A stretch of DNA of 64,000 nt from Kangiellaceae bacterium (GTDB lineage Bacteria; Pseudomonadota; Gammaproteobacteria; Enterobacterales; Kangiellaceae), in contig JAHRVB010000163.1 in assembly GCA_019090895.1 (NCBI GenBank), positions 1 through 64,000 of the forward strand, written 5' to 3'. Each line of letters starts with the position of its first letter. The stretch's first letter is position 1. The notes beneath the pieces were generated by a model. It saw only the letters and a program-made list of their open reading frames with translations, searched no databases and was not told where the DNA came from. Shown here in pieces: positions 62,701 through 64,000 of this stretch. Both the position numbers and the translations under genes were made by a program.

Positions 62701-64000
62701 ATGCAGAGTATTTCCAACCAATCTATTATCAATCATAGCTCCTTTATTAATGGAGAATGGGTTGAATCTAACCACCGTTTTGAAGTTACAAATCCGGCAG
62801 ATCAAAGTCTAGTGGCAAGGGTTGCTGTAGTTGAAATTGAACAGATAAAAGTTGCTATAAACAGCGCTTATCGGGCACAGAAAGAATGGCAGGCACTCGA
62901 GCCATCACAACGCACTCACTTATTAATGAACTGGCAAAAGCTGCTACGGAATAACTGTGACGACTTAGCTCGCTTGATGACAATAGAGCAAGGTAAACCA
63001 CTCGCTGAGTCTAAAGCTGAGATTCTACATTCTGCCGATTACACCCAGCTGTACGCAGAGCTTTCAGAAAACTATTTTAAAGCTGAAAGTGTTGCCTCAC
63101 CTTCTGACCAACAAGCAGAAGTATTGATGCGTCCTGTCGGGGTAGTGAGCGCTATCACTCCCTGGAATTTTCCCTGTTCAATGGTCGTCCGAAAAGCAGC
63201 GGCCGCCCTGAGTGCGGGATGCAGTGTGGTACTCAAACCGTCAGAAATGACTCCGTTAACTGCGTTGGCTTTGGCTCAGCTCTCAAAAGAAGCAGGCATT
63301 CCAGCGGGGGTTTTTAATGTGGTGGTTGGTACCAATGCTCAAGCCATTGGTGAGTTGTTATCGCAGCACCCTAAAGTCGCAAAATTGAGTTTCACAGGTT
63401 CAACGAAAGTCGGTAAAAAATTACTGGCACAATGTGCATTAGGTGTTAAACGCACGTCGATGGAACTCGGCGGGAACGCACCCTTTATTGTTTTTGATGA
63501 TGCCGATCTTGATAAGGTGGTTGAAGGTGCTATTGCCAGTAAATTTCGTAATTCGGGCCAAACTTGTGTCAGTGCTAATCGTTTTTTGATTCATCAGGAT
63601 ATTGCTGAGCAATTCAAATCTAAATTGCTGGAAGCGACTAAAAAGCTTACCGTTGGAAATGGGACCTGTGATGTTGTCGACTTCGGTCCCCTCATTAATC
63701 AAAAAGCCGTTGAAAAGGCGAGATTATTAGTTAAGGATGCTGTTAGTCAAGGAGCAGAATTGCTATTAGAAGGCGATATAGCTGATTTGACAGGCAGTTA
63801 TTGTCCACCTGTAATTTTAACCAATGTGCGACCTAATATGCGCATTTTTTCCGAAGAAATATTTGCACCAGTGGTGTCGATTATTACATTTGAGAATGAG
63901 CGACAAGCAATACAATTAGCAAATCAATCGGAGCTTGGTTTATGCGGTTATCTTTATACGGCGGATCAACTGCGAATAGAGCGAATGTCTGAGCAATTGG
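62701..64000 (+). CDS. gabD: Succinate-semialdehyde dehydrogenase-like aldehyde dehydrogenase, 3' truncated
   Basis: The first 433 codons are present; the frame is open at the window edge (the family is about 480 residues). The N-terminus FINGEWVES and the catalytic parts TPWNFP, FTGSTKVGKKLL, MELGGNAPFIVF (general base Glu) and FRNSGQTCVSANRF (catalytic Cys) match NAD(P)-dependent succinate-semialdehyde dehydrogenase (GabD) most closely. It is not the ketoglutarate semialdehyde type found at 7174. No GabT gene is seen in the window. A glutarate-semialdehyde role is also possible. Confidence 0.85.
   Translation, partial: MQSISNQSIINHSSFINGEWVESNHRFEVTNPADQSLVARVAVVEIEQIKVAINSAYRAQKEWQALEPSQRTHLLMNWQKLLRNNCDDLARLMTIEQGKPLAESKAEILHSADYTQLYAELSENYFKAESVASPSDQQAEVLMRPVGVVSAITPWNFPCSMVVRKAAAALSAGCSVVLKPSEMTPLTALALAQLSKEAGIPAGVFNVVVGTNAQAIGELLSQHPKVAKLSFTGSTKVGKKLLAQCALGVKRTSMELGGNAPFIVFDDADLDKVVEGAIASKFRNSGQTCVSANRFLIHQDIAEQFKSKLLEATKKLTVGNGTCDVVDFGPLINQKAVEKARLLVKDAVSQGAELLLEGDIADLTGSYCPPVILTNVRPNMRIFSEEIFAPVVSIITFENERQAIQLANQSELGLCGYLYTADQLRIERMSEQL

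Noticed and set aside
63439-63702. Minus-strand frame inside the right-end dehydrogenase
   Set aside because: It is the shadow of an intact aldehyde dehydrogenase coding frame.

Overview
The window is AT-rich chromosomal DNA (roughly 40% G+C by eye) from a free-living, Gram-negative, probably motile and marine gammaproteobacterium. Supporting signs are an E. coli-like Rep helicase and GreB, an LpxR-type lipid A deacylase, an OmpA family protein, sigma-54 and sigma-28 type promoters and a chemotaxis receptor. The genus cannot be fixed from the sequence; the Kangiella/Aliikangiella/Pleionea group is only a guess. I see no rRNA, tRNA, CRISPR array, prophage or insertion sequence.

Layout. 0-0.9 kb: composite intergenic repeat. 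0.9-5.3 kb: autoregulated GntR(YtrA)-ABC exporter operon, an acyltransferase, a VOC protein and a small membrane protein. 5.3-13.7 kb: galactarate/glucarate catabolic locus (FCD regulator, KdgD, ketoglutarate-semialdehyde dehydrogenase, GudP/GarP-type permease, GarD, exported GH105 hydrolase, convergent Asp/Glu-type racemase) with a shared putative operator. 13.7-18.3 kb: a Kef-type antiporter and an M14/AstE-like deacylase, separated by three copies of the composite repeat. 18.3-25.7 kb: a PAS/sigma-54 activator divergent from a five-gene putative operon (diverged DUF1348-like protein, LpxR-like deacylase, DUF1348 protein, 67-aa protein, PNPOx-FNR-ferredoxin fusion), with a near-consensus -24/-12 promoter and a perfect palindrome between them; then a double-cupin protein. 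25.7-38.6 kb: a sigma-28-type promoter with a chemotaxis receptor, peroxiredoxin, AraC-GyrI regulator, VOC protein, methionine aminopeptidase, GST, MFS transporter, SRPBCC protein, Rep helicase, and a LysR/DUF1330/quinone-oxidoreductase set. 38.7-50 kb: mostly single genes of uncertain role (TfoX-like, SH3+ComEC-like MBL hydrolase, GNAT, YjbR, DUF6491 lipoprotein, DegS/HtrA-like protease, ankyrin-like orphan, a two-component system, DUF6058, small membrane proteins). 50-64 kb: alpha/beta hydrolase, sorbosone-dehydrogenase-like protein, a 2436-codon surface protein, a DUF3592 protein, an NTF2-like protein, GreB and the start of a GabD-like dehydrogenase cut by the window end.

How they work together. 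In the galactarate locus the permease imports aldarate, GarD dehydrates it, KdgD dehydrates and decarboxylates it to 2-ketoglutarate semialdehyde, and the dehydrogenase yields 2-ketoglutarate; the regulator probably acts through AGTTGTAYGATG sites before its own gene and before kdgD. In the sigma-54 locus the activator probably binds the palindrome and drives the divergent genes, which combine a predicted flavin/iron-sulfur electron-transfer protein, two NTF2-fold proteins and an outer-membrane lipid A deacylase. I know of no described system with that combination.

The two most unusual items are the 2436-codon ORF and the repeats. The ORF joins a cadherin-like/TSP3 adhesin ending in a GlyGly-CTERM-like tail to a complete OmpA protein with its own signal-peptide-like segment, and carries an in-frame internal Shine-Dalgarno/ATG at the junction. 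The dispersed intergenic repeats carry heptamer arrays of different unit sequence at the same internal position.
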